A DNA stretch of 64,000 nucleotides, taken from NCBI RefSeq assembly GCF_001441165.1, contig NZ_CP013126.1, positions 1,021,551-1,085,550 on the forward strand, written 5' to 3'. The notes below the pieces were generated by a model. It did no database searches. It was given only the letters and a program-made list of their open reading frames with translations, and was not told where the DNA came from. Below, in pieces: positions 45,042 through 54,600 of this stretch (position 1 is the first letter of the stretch; each line of letters starts with the position of its first letter). Source of the stretch: Acidipropionibacterium acidipropionici (GTDB lineage: Bacteria > Actinomycetota > Actinomycetes > Propionibacteriales > Propionibacteriaceae). The position numbers and the translations under genes are program-made.

Positions 45042-46049
45042 TCACGGTGCGGTGACGACGTCGAAGACGGCGTCGATGAGGTCCTCGGCGCGCACCCTCT
45101 CGGCGACGGCCTCGAAGGTGAGGATCATGCGGTGACGCAGCACCGAGTGGCGGAAGTCCTTGACGTCCTCGGGGACGACGTGGTCGCGGCCGGCCAGCAG
45201 GGCGGCGGCTCGCGCGGCCAGCAGGAAGGAGATGACGGCTCGCGGGGAGGCGCCGTACTCGATGTAGCGGGCCTGATCGGTGCCCAGGTAGGTGCCGGGG
45301 TCGCGAGTGACGTTGACGATGTCGATGATGTACTTCTTGATCGACTCGTCCACCCGCACCCGCCTGGCCAGCCGCTGCAGCTGACCGACGTCGTCCAGGG
45401 TGGTGCTGCGGTCGACGGCCAGGCCGGCGTGCTCGTCCAGGACGCCGGACTCGATGCGGTTGACGACCTCCAGCTCCTCGGCGGGGGTGGGGTAGGTCAT
45501 CACCTCCTTGAGCAGGAAGCGGTCCATCTGGGCCTGGGGCAGGACGTAGGTGCCCTCCTCCTCGATGGGGTTCTGGGTGGCCATCACCATGAACGGGTCG
45601 GGCAGCGGATAGGTCTTGCCGCCGATCGAGGTCTGGCGCTCCTGCATCGCCTCCAGCATCGCCGACTGGGTTTTGGCCGAGGACCGGTTGATCTCGTCGA
45701 GGAGCACGAAGTTGACGTGGACGGGGCCCAGCTGGGTGCTGAAAGCCCCGGTCTGGGGGCTGTACACCTGGGTGCCGATGATGTCGGAGGGCAGCAGGTC
45801 GGGGGTGCACTGGACGCGGGCGAAGGAGCCGTCGACGGCCGAGGCCAGGGTGGAGGCGGCCAAGGTCTTGGCCAGGCCGGGCACCGATTCCAGCAGGATA
45901 TGGCCCCCTGCCAGCAGGGTCACCAGCAGGCTGCGGCGCAGGGACTCCTGGCCCACCAGCTTGCTGGCGACGGCGTCGCTGATCCGCCCGGTGAGTTCGC
46001 GCGCCCGCTCGAGTTCGGCGGTGGTGATGGGTGGGCGTTCGTCGGTCAT
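45042..46049 (-). CDS. MoxR-family AAA+ ATPase
   Basis: 335 residues. Walker A ESVPGLAKTLAASTLAS, Walker B FVLLDEINRSSAKTQSAMLE, sensor ATQNPIEEEGTYVLPQAQMD. MoxR ATPases act with VWA proteins as chaperone-like remodelers; the same AAA-VWA pairing drives cobalt and magnesium chelatases (CobS/CobT, ChlI/ChlD). AGGAG precedes ATG 46049, which overlaps the ECF S gene by four bases, coupling the transport and MoxR modules. Confidence 0.9.
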   Translation of the reverse strand: MTDERPPITTAELERARELTGRISDAVASKLVGQESLRRSLLVTLLAGGHILLESVPGLAKTLAASTLASAVDGSFARVQCTPDLLPSDIIGTQVYSPQTGAFSTQLGPVHVNFVLLDEINRSSAKTQSAMLEAMQERQTSIGGKTYPLPDPFMVMATQNPIEEEGTYVLPQAQMDRFLLKEVMTYPTPAEELEVVNRIESGVLDEHAGLAVDRSTTLDDVGQLQRLARRVRVDESIKKYIIDIVNVTRDPGTYLGTDQARYIEYGASPRAVISFLLAARAAALLAGRDHVVPEDVKDFRHSVLRHRMILTFEAVAERVRAEDLIDAVFDVVTAP

Positions 46050-46951
46050 GAAGGATGCTCCTGGGAGGTGTCGTCTGTGTTCCAGTTCTTGGCGAAGAGG
46101 CTGGCGCGGTGCTGGCGCGCCAAGCCGTGTTCGGTGGGCCCGGTGCGGGCCGGGGTGGCGGCGGCGTCGGCGCTGATCCAGGGAGACCATGCGCGGCGCA
46201 GGCCGGCCAGCACGGGCAGGCCGACGACCAGCACGCCGACGGCGGTGGTGACGCCGCGGGCCAGGTCGTAGCCGAAGGAGGTCTGCCAGGAGTAGGTGAG
46301 CAGCCGGGTGGCGTTGACCCATCCGGGCAGGCCGGGGAAGAAGTAGGAGGAGGTGGCGTCCTGAGTCTCGGTGGGCCAGCCGGTGAGGTTGAGCAGCACC
46401 CCGGCGATCGGCCCGAAGGCCACTGCCAGGGGCAGGCACCAGGCCCATCCCCAGCCCAGCCGCAGCCGGTGGACGATCCCGCCGAGCAGCCCGGCGATCC
46501 CCCAGACGACCATCTGGCCGGGCAGGGGGGAGGCCACCAGGTCGAGGCTGAACTGGGAGATGAGGCAGGAGGTCGCCCCGACGAGGAACCCGACCGGTCC
46601 CCCGCCCGCCGCCCCGGCCAGCAGGGGGAGGACGTAGTTCACCTCGACGCCGGAGGATCCGGCGTTGAGCAGCGGGCGCAGCGCAACGTTGACGGCCACC
46701 AGGGCGACGGCGAATCCCAGGCCGGCGACCTCCCGGGCCGAGTCGAGCCACAGCCCGATCCATCCCGCGGCGACCAGCATCACCAGCAGCCCCAGGACGG
46801 CGACGGCCTCGGCGTTGGACTGGGCTCGGGTGCCCGAGTGCAGCGGCCAGATGATCGGGTAGACGAGCCACAGCACGCCGATGGCGGCGGTGATGCCGGT
46901 CAACGTCCAGGAGCGGGGGCCGCAGCGCATCCCGAAGGTGCGCACACTCAC
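46046..46951 (-). CDS. ECF-type transporter S component (probable corrinoid specificity)
   Basis: 301 residues with about seven hydrophobic segments. Region VEVNYVLPLLAGAAGGGPVGFLVGA and the C-terminal half (PLAVAFGPIAGVLLNLTGW) resemble ECF substrate-binding S proteins. GTG 46951 has AGAGGAGG and overlaps the ATPase stop by four bases (GTGA). With riboswitch 5 upstream, cobalamin or a corrinoid precursor is the likely substrate, parallel to CbrT of lactobacilli, but sequence relation to CbrT is not evident. Confidence 0.65.
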   Translation of the reverse strand: MSVRTFGMRCGPRSWTLTGITAAIGVLWLVYPIIWPLHSGTRAQSNAEAVAVLGLLVMLVAAGWIGLWLDSAREVAGLGFAVALVAVNVALRPLLNAGSSGVEVNYVLPLLAGAAGGGPVGFLVGATSCLISQFSLDLVASPLPGQMVVWGIAGLLGGIVHRLRLGWGWAWCLPLAVAFGPIAGVLLNLTGWPTETQDATSSYFFPGLPGWVNATRLLTYSWQTSFGYDLARGVTTAVGVLVVGLPVLAGLRRAWSPWISADAAATPARTGPTEHGLARQHRASLFAKNWNTDDTSQEHPS

Positions 46952-48447
46952 GAGGCCTCCTCTGTACGAGTGGTAGCGATTTCGGCCCCGGCGATGGCCT
47001 CGGCGGCGGTCATGATGCGCCGGGGGGCGCAGGCGGCGGCCAGCCGTGGCGGGTAGGGCAGCCGGTCGGCGATGGCGGTGGCCCGCCCGTCGGCGCTGAT
47101 CTGCTCCCCGTCGGTGACGACGACCCGTTCGGCCTCCGGCAGCTCCTCGGCGTCGGTGGTGATCCACACCACGGTGCGCCCGGCGCGCTGCTCGGCGGCG
47201 ATCTGATCAATCAATCGGTCGCGGGTCCAGCCGTCGAGGCTCTGGCCGACGTCCAGGAGGGGGACGGTGGTACCGGCTCGCAGGTCGAGCAGCGCGGTGA
47301 TCAGGGCCTGTTCTCCCGACGAGTGGCGGGCCAGCACGTCGCGGGCCCGCAGGTGGGGCCAGGCGTCCTGGATTGTGGCCCAGGTGCTGCCCTTGGGCAG
47401 TCCGGCGCGCCGGTCCTGGACGCGGCAGATGTCGGCCAGGGTGCGGTTGGGCTGGGTGGGGGCCAGAGTGAAGGCGTTGGCGAGGGTGAACTCGTCGTAG
47501 ACGGTGGCGGCCTGCTCGCCGGTGGCGCAGGCGAGCCGCAGCATCTGGTCGTCGCGCACCAGGAGCTTGTCGTGGTCGTTGAGGGCCAGGGTGAGCTGCC
47601 CGGTATCGCGGTGAGCGGGGGGCCGGCGGCGTCCCGCCCCCAGGAGGGGCTCCAGCGCCCGGTGGAGGTGGTCGACGTCGTCGGCGCCGGGTCCTGCGAT
47701 TCCCAGGGCGGTGGCGACCTGCTGGAGGGGTGTCCAGGGGACGGTGCGGGGGCGCCACTGCCAGGCTGGTTCCGCTGGGCCGGTGCGTTCGGCGGTGCGG
47801 CGGCCGGGAAGGTGGTCGCCGGGGCGGACGAGTTCCATCACCTGGTCGGCGACGGCCAGGGCGTGGGTGAGGTGGTGCTCGGCCCACACGATGGTCATCC
47901 CGGCGTCGGCGTGAGCGCGCAGCAGTCGAGCGGCGACGTCCCGCCAGGGGCTCTCCATGGGGGCCAGGGGCTGGTCGGCCAGCAGCAGGCGGGGCCCGGC
48001 GGTCAGGCCGGCCGCCAGCATGGCGCGGGCCCGCAGCGATCGGGTGGCGTCGGCGACCCGGTCGTCGAGGTGGGCATCCAGGCCGAGCTCGGCGGCGATC
48101 TGTTCGGGCGGGATCGCCGTCGCGTGGCGGGGCGCGGCCCTGTCCAGGTGGAGCAGGTCGCCGATCCGCAGGGATCGGGCCGGGTCGGCGTCCCCGACGG
48201 TGGCGATGACGCCGTTCAGGTCGTCGGGGTGGGCGCCGGAGACGTCGACGCCGTCGAGGGTGACCGTCCCCTGGCGCCGGGATCCGGCGGGCAGGTCGGC
48301 GGCGATGGCCGCCAGGGCCGTGCTGGTGCCGCAGCCGTTGCGTCCGGTGAGCAGCAGGATCTGGCCGTCGGAGGCGCTGAAGCTGAGTTCGGTGACTGCG
48401 ACGCCGCGGGTCGGATACCACACGGCCAGATCGGTGACCTCAAGCAT
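46948..48447 (-). CDS. Tandem-domain ECF A component with degenerate ATPase motifs
   Basis: 499 residues: two ABC domains fused head to tail. Domain 1 (1-215): Walker A GRNGCGTST has Thr instead of the essential Lys; the Walker B region LLLADQPLAPME has Gln for the catalytic Glu; the signature is DATRSLRARAML rather than LSGGQ. Domain 2 (280-480): no recognisable Walker A; ARHSSGEQALITALLDLR keeps an SSGEQ signature; Walker B is VPLLDVGQSLDG without Glu; switch ITTDAEELPEAE. Gene is open, in an operon, coupled on both sides, so it is probably expressed. Either a pseudo-ATPase that needs another nucleotide-binding subunit, or a structural component of a non-canonical system. Confidence 0.75.
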   Translation of the reverse strand: MLEVTDLAVWYPTRGVAVTELSFSASDGQILLLTGRNGCGTSTALAAIAADLPAGSRRQGTVTLDGVDVSGAHPDDLNGVIATVGDADPARSLRIGDLLHLDRAAPRHATAIPPEQIAAELGLDAHLDDRVADATRSLRARAMLAAGLTAGPRLLLADQPLAPMESPWRDVAARLLRAHADAGMTIVWAEHHLTHALAVADQVMELVRPGDHLPGRRTAERTGPAEPAWQWRPRTVPWTPLQQVATALGIAGPGADDVDHLHRALEPLLGAGRRRPPAHRDTGQLTLALNDHDKLLVRDDQMLRLACATGEQAATVYDEFTLANAFTLAPTQPNRTLADICRVQDRRAGLPKGSTWATIQDAWPHLRARDVLARHSSGEQALITALLDLRAGTTVPLLDVGQSLDGWTRDRLIDQIAAEQRAGRTVVWITTDAEELPEAERVVVTDGEQISADGRATAIADRLPYPPRLAAACAPRRIMTAAEAIAGAEIATTRTEEAS

Positions 48448-49525
48448 GGGCGGCCTCCCCTGCCGGCGCTGCGGGTTCGGAGGACTCGCCGGTCGGTGCC
48501 GCGGGCCCGTCGACGGGCGCCGCGGTGCCGTCGGCGGTGCCCCGCCGGGCGACGGAGGCCCCGAGGATCATGACGACGGCGGTGGCCAGGCACACCGCGA
48601 TGACGGTGACCGGCGGAAGGCCGGGCCACTGTCCGTCGGGGGTCTTGAACTGGGAGGCGTCCCCGGTGAGTCCGGCGACCAGCACGGCCGCGACGGGCAG
48701 CAGCCCGGCCAGGGCGGCGAGGGCGTCGGGCCAGGTGAGGCTCGGGATGAGGGCGGCCCCTCCGATGGTGGGCCGCAGCAGCGCCCAGCAGCAGGCGATG
48801 GCGCCGGCCAGGGCCAGCCCGGTGACGGTGTGGCCGCCGGCCAGGCCCGTGGGGATGCCGCCGAGCATGGAGGCGGCGAGCACGAGTGCGGTGACGATCA
48901 TGACGGCGAGCCCCGCCACGAGGGCAGACAGCGCCGAGGGGCGGGCGTGGGGCGAGTAGCGCCGCCAGGAGGAGGCGATCCTCAGGTCCTCGTCGACGAC
49001 CGCGGCGGCCAGCCCCCATCGGGGGTGGCCGGTGTCGTGGACGCGCGACAGGGCCTCGCCGATGCACAGCAGTGGGGCGAGCAGAAGGGCGGCGCGGCCG
49101 AGGAAGGTCTCTGCGAGATCGCACCACTGGCCGGCGGGGCAGGCCTGCCACATGAGGCCGACCAGGGAGCCGTAGGTGAGGATCTCGACGGCGTTGACGC
49201 CGGTGGTGGCCAGCCGATGGAGGGTGTAGATGCCGCCGAAGGTGCCTCCGGCGCCCAGGTTGAACTGGGGGACGGTGAACAGCACCGTGGTGTTGCCGCC
49301 GCCCGATCCGGTGAACAGGCCCATCACCAGGACGATGAGGCCGAGCATGGTGCCGACGAGGAGGGCCGAGCGGAATGCGGAGATGCGGGGGCTGCGGCGG
49401 CCCGCGGAGATGACGATGGCGCAGGCGAGCACGATGACCGTGACGATGGCGTTGCCGGCCATCGCGACGGTGACGGCCAGGCTGGCGCCGAGCAGTAGCC
49501 AGGTGAGCGGGTGGAGGTGTCTCAT
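48440..49525 (-). CDS. ecfT: ECF-type transporter T (transmembrane coupling) component
   Basis: 361 residues, about six to eight helices. HPLTWLLLGASLAVTVAM is the usual EcfT/CbiQ start; AETFLGRAALLLAPLLCIGEALSRVHD and EDLRIASSWRRYSP correspond to the coupling-helix region, although the classic Ala-Arg-Gly motifs are poorly kept. Overlaps the A gene by eight bases. Confidence 0.75.
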   Translation of the reverse strand: MRHLHPLTWLLLGASLAVTVAMAGNAIVTVIVLACAIVISAGRRSPRISAFRSALLVGTMLGLIVLVMGLFTGSGGGNTTVLFTVPQFNLGAGGTFGGIYTLHRLATTGVNAVEILTYGSLVGLMWQACPAGQWCDLAETFLGRAALLLAPLLCIGEALSRVHDTGHPRWGLAAAVVDEDLRIASSWRRYSPHARPSALSALVAGLAVMIVTALVLAASMLGGIPTGLAGGHTVTGLALAGAIACCWALLRPTIGGAALIPSLTWPDALAALAGLLPVAAVLVAGLTGDASQFKTPDGQWPGLPPVTVIAVCLATAVVMILGASVARRGTADGTAAPVDGPAAPTGESSEPAAPAGEAAHA

Positions 49526-50484
49526 GCGGTCCACCTGCCGTACTGGTTGCGGCGGCGTCTCAGGGCCAGGGCGGGCCAGGCGATGACGCCGGCGGCCGAG
49601 AGCCCGGCCAGGGCCCCGACGGAGGCGATGACGGGGGTGCTGGAGTGATGCCCGGCCACCTCGGCGCCTCCGACCGCGGCGCCGAGCTTGGGGATGGTGA
49701 GCTTCGGGGTGCGGGGCTGGGTGGGCGCGGTGACGGCAGGGGTGACGGCCCACTGCTGGGCGACGGCGCTGGGGTCGGTGATGTTGAACAGCCGGAACTG
49801 GTAGGGCTGGGACTGCAGGCCCTGGGGGACGGTGTATGAGACGTGGGTGATGCCGTCGGAGGCCTGCACGGGGCTGAAGGTGCCGGTGCTGACGCCGTGC
49901 CAGGCGCCGTCGTCGGCCAGGTACTCCACGGCGAAGCGGGTGCCGTTGATGGCGTTGGTGATGTGCAGGTCCAGGGGCTGGCCGACGGGCTTGCGGGGGC
50001 CGTAGCCGTCGCCGAGGATGGTGGGGCGCCGCGACGCGTAGCTGGCGACCGAGCCGACGATCTGGGCCGGGTCCCAACTGATGTCGCTGGGAGCGGCGAG
50101 GATCCACCCGGCGTCCTGGTTGGGGTTGTTGGCGGGGAAGGCGATGGAGACCGAGCCGTAGCCCTGGTCGTTGGTGTGGACGTCGATGGGTTTGCCGAGG
50201 GCCGTGATGCCAGTGGCTTTCCCTGAGGTGACGGCCAGCTGGTAGATGGTGACCGAGACGGTGGTGCGGGCCCGGCCGGTGACCATGACGGATCCGGCTG
50301 CGCCCTCGCGCTGCTGGGGGCGCATCTGGATGGAACAGGGCGCGGCCGACTGGCTGCACAGGTGCTGGGTCTGGACGCTGGGGGCCGCCCAGGCCGGGGT
50401 GGCGGCCAGGGCGTACAGCAGGGCCCCCGGCAGGGCTGCTCGGCGCAGCAACCTGCCGGGGCGCCTCCGGGTGGGGCGGCTCAC
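49522..50484 (-). CDS. Secreted membrane-anchored protein of ECF cluster, unknown function
   Basis: 320 residues from GTG 50484. Signal peptide (ending TPAWAA), a beta-rich extracellular portion (GSVMVTGRARTTVSVTIYQL, YQFRLFNITDPSAVAQQWAV), then a C-terminal helix (SVGALAGLSAAGVIAWPALAL) with RRRRNQ. Not recognised. Four-base overlap with T component gene suggests it works with the transporter. Confidence 0.7.
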   Translation of the reverse strand: MSRPTRRRPGRLLRRAALPGALLYALAATPAWAAPSVQTQHLCSQSAAPCSIQMRPQQREGAAGSVMVTGRARTTVSVTIYQLAVTSGKATGITALGKPIDVHTNDQGYGSVSIAFPANNPNQDAGWILAAPSDISWDPAQIVGSVASYASRRPTILGDGYGPRKPVGQPLDLHITNAINGTRFAVEYLADDGAWHGVSTGTFSPVQASDGITHVSYTVPQGLQSQPYQFRLFNITDPSAVAQQWAVTPAVTAPTQPRTPKLTIPKLGAAVGGAEVAGHHSSTPVIASVGALAGLSAAGVIAWPALALRRRRNQYGRWTA

Positions 50485-50487
50485 GTG

Positions 50488-51561
50488 TCAGCGCCTGCCC
50501 GAGGGCCGGTCGGACGGGGGTTTCTTGTCACCGGCGGCCTTCTTCTTGCGGTTGGTGACGCCTTCGATGCCGGCGGTGACACCGGCGGCCACCATCACGG
50601 CGGCCAGGCCGATGCCGGCCCACATCCAGTTCTTGCCGGAGTCGTCCTTCTTGGCCAGGTCGGCGCTGCCCTTCGGGCTCTCGGCGGCGTAGACCGGGGA
50701 GACCGAGTCTGAGGGACGCACCGATGCCTTCGGGGTGGGCGATTTCGAGGCCTTGGCCTTCGCGCTGGCCTGAGCCTTGGCCTTGGCGGCGGCCTTCGCG
50801 CTCTGCTGGGCGGCCGATCCGGACCCGGCCCCGTTGGAACCGGAGCGGTTGTTGGTGCCAGAGTTGCTGCCCGAGCCCCCGGTCCCGCTCTGGGAGCGGC
50901 CGGTGCCGTTGGAACCGCCGGACCCGGAACCTCCTGAGCCGTTGGAGCCACCGTTTCCGGTCCCGCCGTTCCCGCCTCCTGATCCGCCTGATGCAGTGCC
51001 CGGCTGACCCACGTCGGGGTCAGTGTCGCTGTTCCCACCCCCGGCGTTGGAGTTCGGTTGCGCGAACCGGGGGGCGACCGGGGGTCTGTCTGATGAGCTG
51101 GCCGGCATCCACGCAAGGAAATTGTCGACCCCCGTCCATTGCGGTGAAGTTCCCCACTGGCCTTCAGAACCACCGATGAACTTCCATCCCCCACTCGGAT
51201 CTCCGCCGATCGAAGGGTCGGGATTCAGGCCCAGGATATCGAGAACGTAACCGTCGTCCCTCTTCTGGTGGGAGATTCCGGCAGCTGACAGATAATCGCT
51301 CGGCGAGAGCTTGCTCGAGAATCCACCGATGACGCAGCGGGTCAGTTGTCCCTCACTCGCTCGTGAGGTGGTGAGGTAGGACACCACGATGGCCGTCCCT
51401 TCACCTTTCTGACACCATCCGTCGTGCCAGCCGGCCGCATGGGCGCTGGCTGCGCTCACGAAGCTGGCTCCACCAAGAGTGGCTAGCATGAGGACCGGTG
51501 CGCAGATCCGTGCCAGAGTCTTCTTGCCTGTCAATACCACTGTCAAACCCATTTCCTGCAT
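50488..51561 (-). CDS. Secreted, anchored protein with possible beta (DUF4430-like) domain and Gly/Ser-rich stalk
   Basis: 357 residues: signal peptide (to HAAG, about residue 44), a 110-residue domain (GTAIVVSYLTTSRASEGQLT, CVIG, DYLSAAGISHQKRDDGYVLD, then W-rich GWKFIGGSEGQWGTSP), a Gly/Ser/Asn-rich stalk (170-260), Ala/Lys-rich segment and C-terminal helix. Fold pattern parallels the 31158 protein (both end the domain in Trp-rich strands), so a cobalamin-capping role with the alpha-barrel proteins is plausible but weak at sequence level. Confidence 0.6.
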   Translation of the reverse strand: MQEMGLTVVLTGKKTLARICAPVLMLATLGGASFVSAASAHAAGWHDGWCQKGEGTAIVVSYLTTSRASEGQLTRCVIGGFSSKLSPSDYLSAAGISHQKRDDGYVLDILGLNPDPSIGGDPSGGWKFIGGSEGQWGTSPQWTGVDNFLAWMPASSSDRPPVAPRFAQPNSNAGGGNSDTDPDVGQPGTASGGSGGGNGGTGNGGSNGSGGSGSGGSNGTGRSQSGTGGSGSNSGTNNRSGSNGAGSGSAAQQSAKAAAKAKAQASAKAKASKSPTPKASVRPSDSVSPVYAAESPKGSADLAKKDDSGKNWMWAGIGLAAVMVAAGVTAGIEGVTNRKKKAAGDKKPPSDRPSGRR

Positions 51562-51596
51562 ATCTGGTGAAGATGCGAAGGCCGAGAAAATAGTCT

Positions 51597-51620
51597 GGGG
51601 CCCGCCACCAAGCGGGCCCC
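51597..51620 (-). terminator. Hairpin between LRR gene and next gene
   Basis: GGGGCCCGC and GCGGGCCCC with six-base loop, followed on the minus strand by ACTATTTTC. A partial terminator that could lower expression of the downstream transport genes relative to the LRR protein. Confidence 0.7.
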
Positions 51621-51630
51621 GGACCAGAAC

Positions 51631-54600
51631 TCACTCGCCGCTGGCCGGGAGGCCAGTTGCCCGTTGCTGACTGCCGCCGCCCGCATATTGACTGCTTCCG
51701 GAATCTGCATAGCGCGATGTGTCAGCGCCCTTGTACTGGCCGACTCCTGACCGTCCGGCCAGCGATGAGAGCGTTGGCCCTCCACTCGACTGACGAAGGG
51801 AGACAGTCAGGTAGTCGGTGCTCCTCATAGCCCCGTTGGAACTCCTCGCCTCGATCTGGTAGCGACCTGGAGTCACGGTGGCCGGAATGAGCACATTGGA
51901 CAGCTGAGCGACGCCCATGGAGTTCACCACAGCCGAACCCAGCTGAATGCCACCCGGCTGCAGAGAGAAGGTGACGCTGGCGCCCGGCTCCTGGCCGGTG
52001 ACGAGCATGTTCACCACACGCCCGTCCTTGCTTACCGCGAACTTGACTCGCTGCTGGGCGCGCTCGACGACCGTGATCACGAAAGAGCCACTGCCCTGCG
52101 AAGCTCCGCGGTCAGACGATTTGTCATACCCGACTGTGAACGGGATCCGGTAGTCCCCGGCCTTGTCGAAGGACACCGTCCCGTCCTTCACATGGGCAGC
52201 GGTGGACGGAAGGTACTGCTGCCCGCCGCCCTGGGCCACCAGCTGCTCCGGAGCACCAAAGGTGAGAGCCCCGCGATCAGCGCTGTTCTGCCCCTGCGCG
52301 GTGACGCCCGGCATGGGCACGGAGACCTTGGTCAGTACGGCAGACAGCACAGGCTGCTGCTCGAAGGCGGTGAAGCTCCTGAACTCTGTTCTCAGGGGCG
52401 TGAAGTCGCGGATCGCATTGTCGTTGGCGACGATGTCGACGTCCGGCTGGGCGCCCTCGGTGGTCGCGTTCGTGATGAGGTTGTTGCTCACGTCCAGCGT
52501 CTTGGCACCGTTCTCATCCGCGGCCATGGACAGCTTCCCCAAAGACGCCAACGACGTGATCTCGTTGTTCCGCAGGTCGATTCTTGACGTGTTGAACGTG
52601 AGCTGGTCGAGCCCGGTGAGATCTTTGATTCTCTGGCTTCGGCAGTCCAGGATGTCCGTCTTGCGTTCGACATCAGGGGCATACAACGGCTTGTCCGTCG
52701 GGATACCGGCCCACACGTGGAGGCAGCGGTTCAGGCCTTGGTCCGGCGCGGTGACAACTCTGGCCGCCAGGACCTGCACCGTCACGGTCTTCTCTGTTCC
52801 ACTGGTCTGGCCCTTGACGGTGACCGCGGTGGAGCCGCCGAGGTCGCTCGGCACCAGCACCGATTGCGATCCGGCCCCAGATCCATCGGTGTAAAGCGAA
52901 CCGATGTCTCGTCCGCCCACACTCACGGTCACGTTCTCATCAGAACCAAATCCGACCACGGAGACGGTCATCGACTCTCCCGCCTGGGGCTGCGTCGGAG
53001 CGACGGTGGCGGCGGCACCAACGCCGACCGGAATCGAGACCGTCCCCGAGAAGTCAACGCCCTTCACGGTGGCCTTCTCCCATGTCGCTGTCTTCTGACC
53101 GGGAGTCGTGAAGCTGATTGTGCCGTTGTCGATCGTCCCGTCGGCGCTCGTCAAAGCAACGGATGAACCATCAGCAGCCTTGACGGTAGGCAGGGTGATC
53201 CTGTCGCCAACCTTGGCTCCGGAGACCCCGAGAGCTTGATCTGTCGCTAAGACGGAGCTCGCTGTTCCGGCTCGCGGCCCGTCAAGTGACGCCAGGGCCG
53301 AGAGGTCTGCGATCTTGTTGTGGCTCAGATCGATCTTCGGCTTGGTTCCGGTCTTGGACAGAAGGGTGGAATCCGAAGCGAGAGGCGCAACGCTTGTGAC
53401 GGCGTTGTAACTCAGATTCACCGGCACGGTTTCGAAGAATGGGCTATTGGCTGATGCCAGGAAGGGCGAGACATCGGAAATATTGTTGTGTGAGAGATCG
53501 AGGCTTCCAATATTTTTGCTCAAGTACTGTATGCCGTCAATCGATGTGATTGCCATCCCTGAACAATCAATCGGCTTCTTAGCCGGAGAAGTTCTGAATC
53601 CTGCCATTGCGACAGCAGTGAACGATGTCAATCCGGCCCTGTCTGCGAGGCAGGACTTGAATGCGGCGTCCTTGATTTCGACGTTGGCATCCAGCTGAAC
53701 CCCCTTCGCGGAGTAGATCGTGAATCCGTCTACTACGGCACTCGCGAAGTAGTATTTACCCACAACCGCGGGGCTCACATGTGCAACCGTGAGTTTCGAC
53801 GAACTCTCTCCTGAGATTGCGTCAACAAGTGAAAGATTCAGCGAGGCGGATTTACTCGGGTACCAGGAGTAGGACGATACGTTCGCATTATCTGCTCCAG
53901 TAACCTCTGCCGTGAACGTAGCTGGGCCACCGGCGACAGCGGTACTGGAATTCGCGACCGCCACCGTTGGCTGGGTGCCCGCTCCCGTCGAGTTACCCTT
54001 GACTTCTCCGCCAATTACCGCCGACCCGGCCGTGGCTGTGAAATCCAGCGTCCAGGATCCCGGCGTCCACATCTTGAGCATCGCACCATCCGCTGACAGA
54101 GAGGGCGCGTTAAGCTGAGAAGCAGACCATGTAGCGGCGGAGAAATGAGAAGGCAGCTTGACGATATTTGACAGCTCGACATTCTTCCCCGTCTGGATAT
54201 CAGAACTGACAATCGTCTGACCGTCGGCATTGAGACCTTCGATCAATGATTCAGGGAGTGCGCGCCAGTCGGATATGGCGTTCTCCGAAAGATTCAACGT
54301 CTTCAGATTTCCAGACACCGGCAAGTCCGGAATCTTTGATAGTGAGTCGCTGGAAAGGTTCAAGGAACTGAGCTTGGTCAGTGCGGCGAGGGAAGGAACG
54401 TCACTCAGTGGATTCCCCGATGCACTCAAAGTCTGAAGGTTACTCAACCCTTCAACTCCGCTAAGCGATGAGAGACCCAATCGATCAGCACTAAGGCTCG
54501 TCAATTTGGTCAATCCAGAAATACCCGAGAGTGACTGTATCCCTAAACTCCGAGACAGGTTGAGCGAAGTTACGCCGGGAAGGGCATCGCCGATGCCCTC

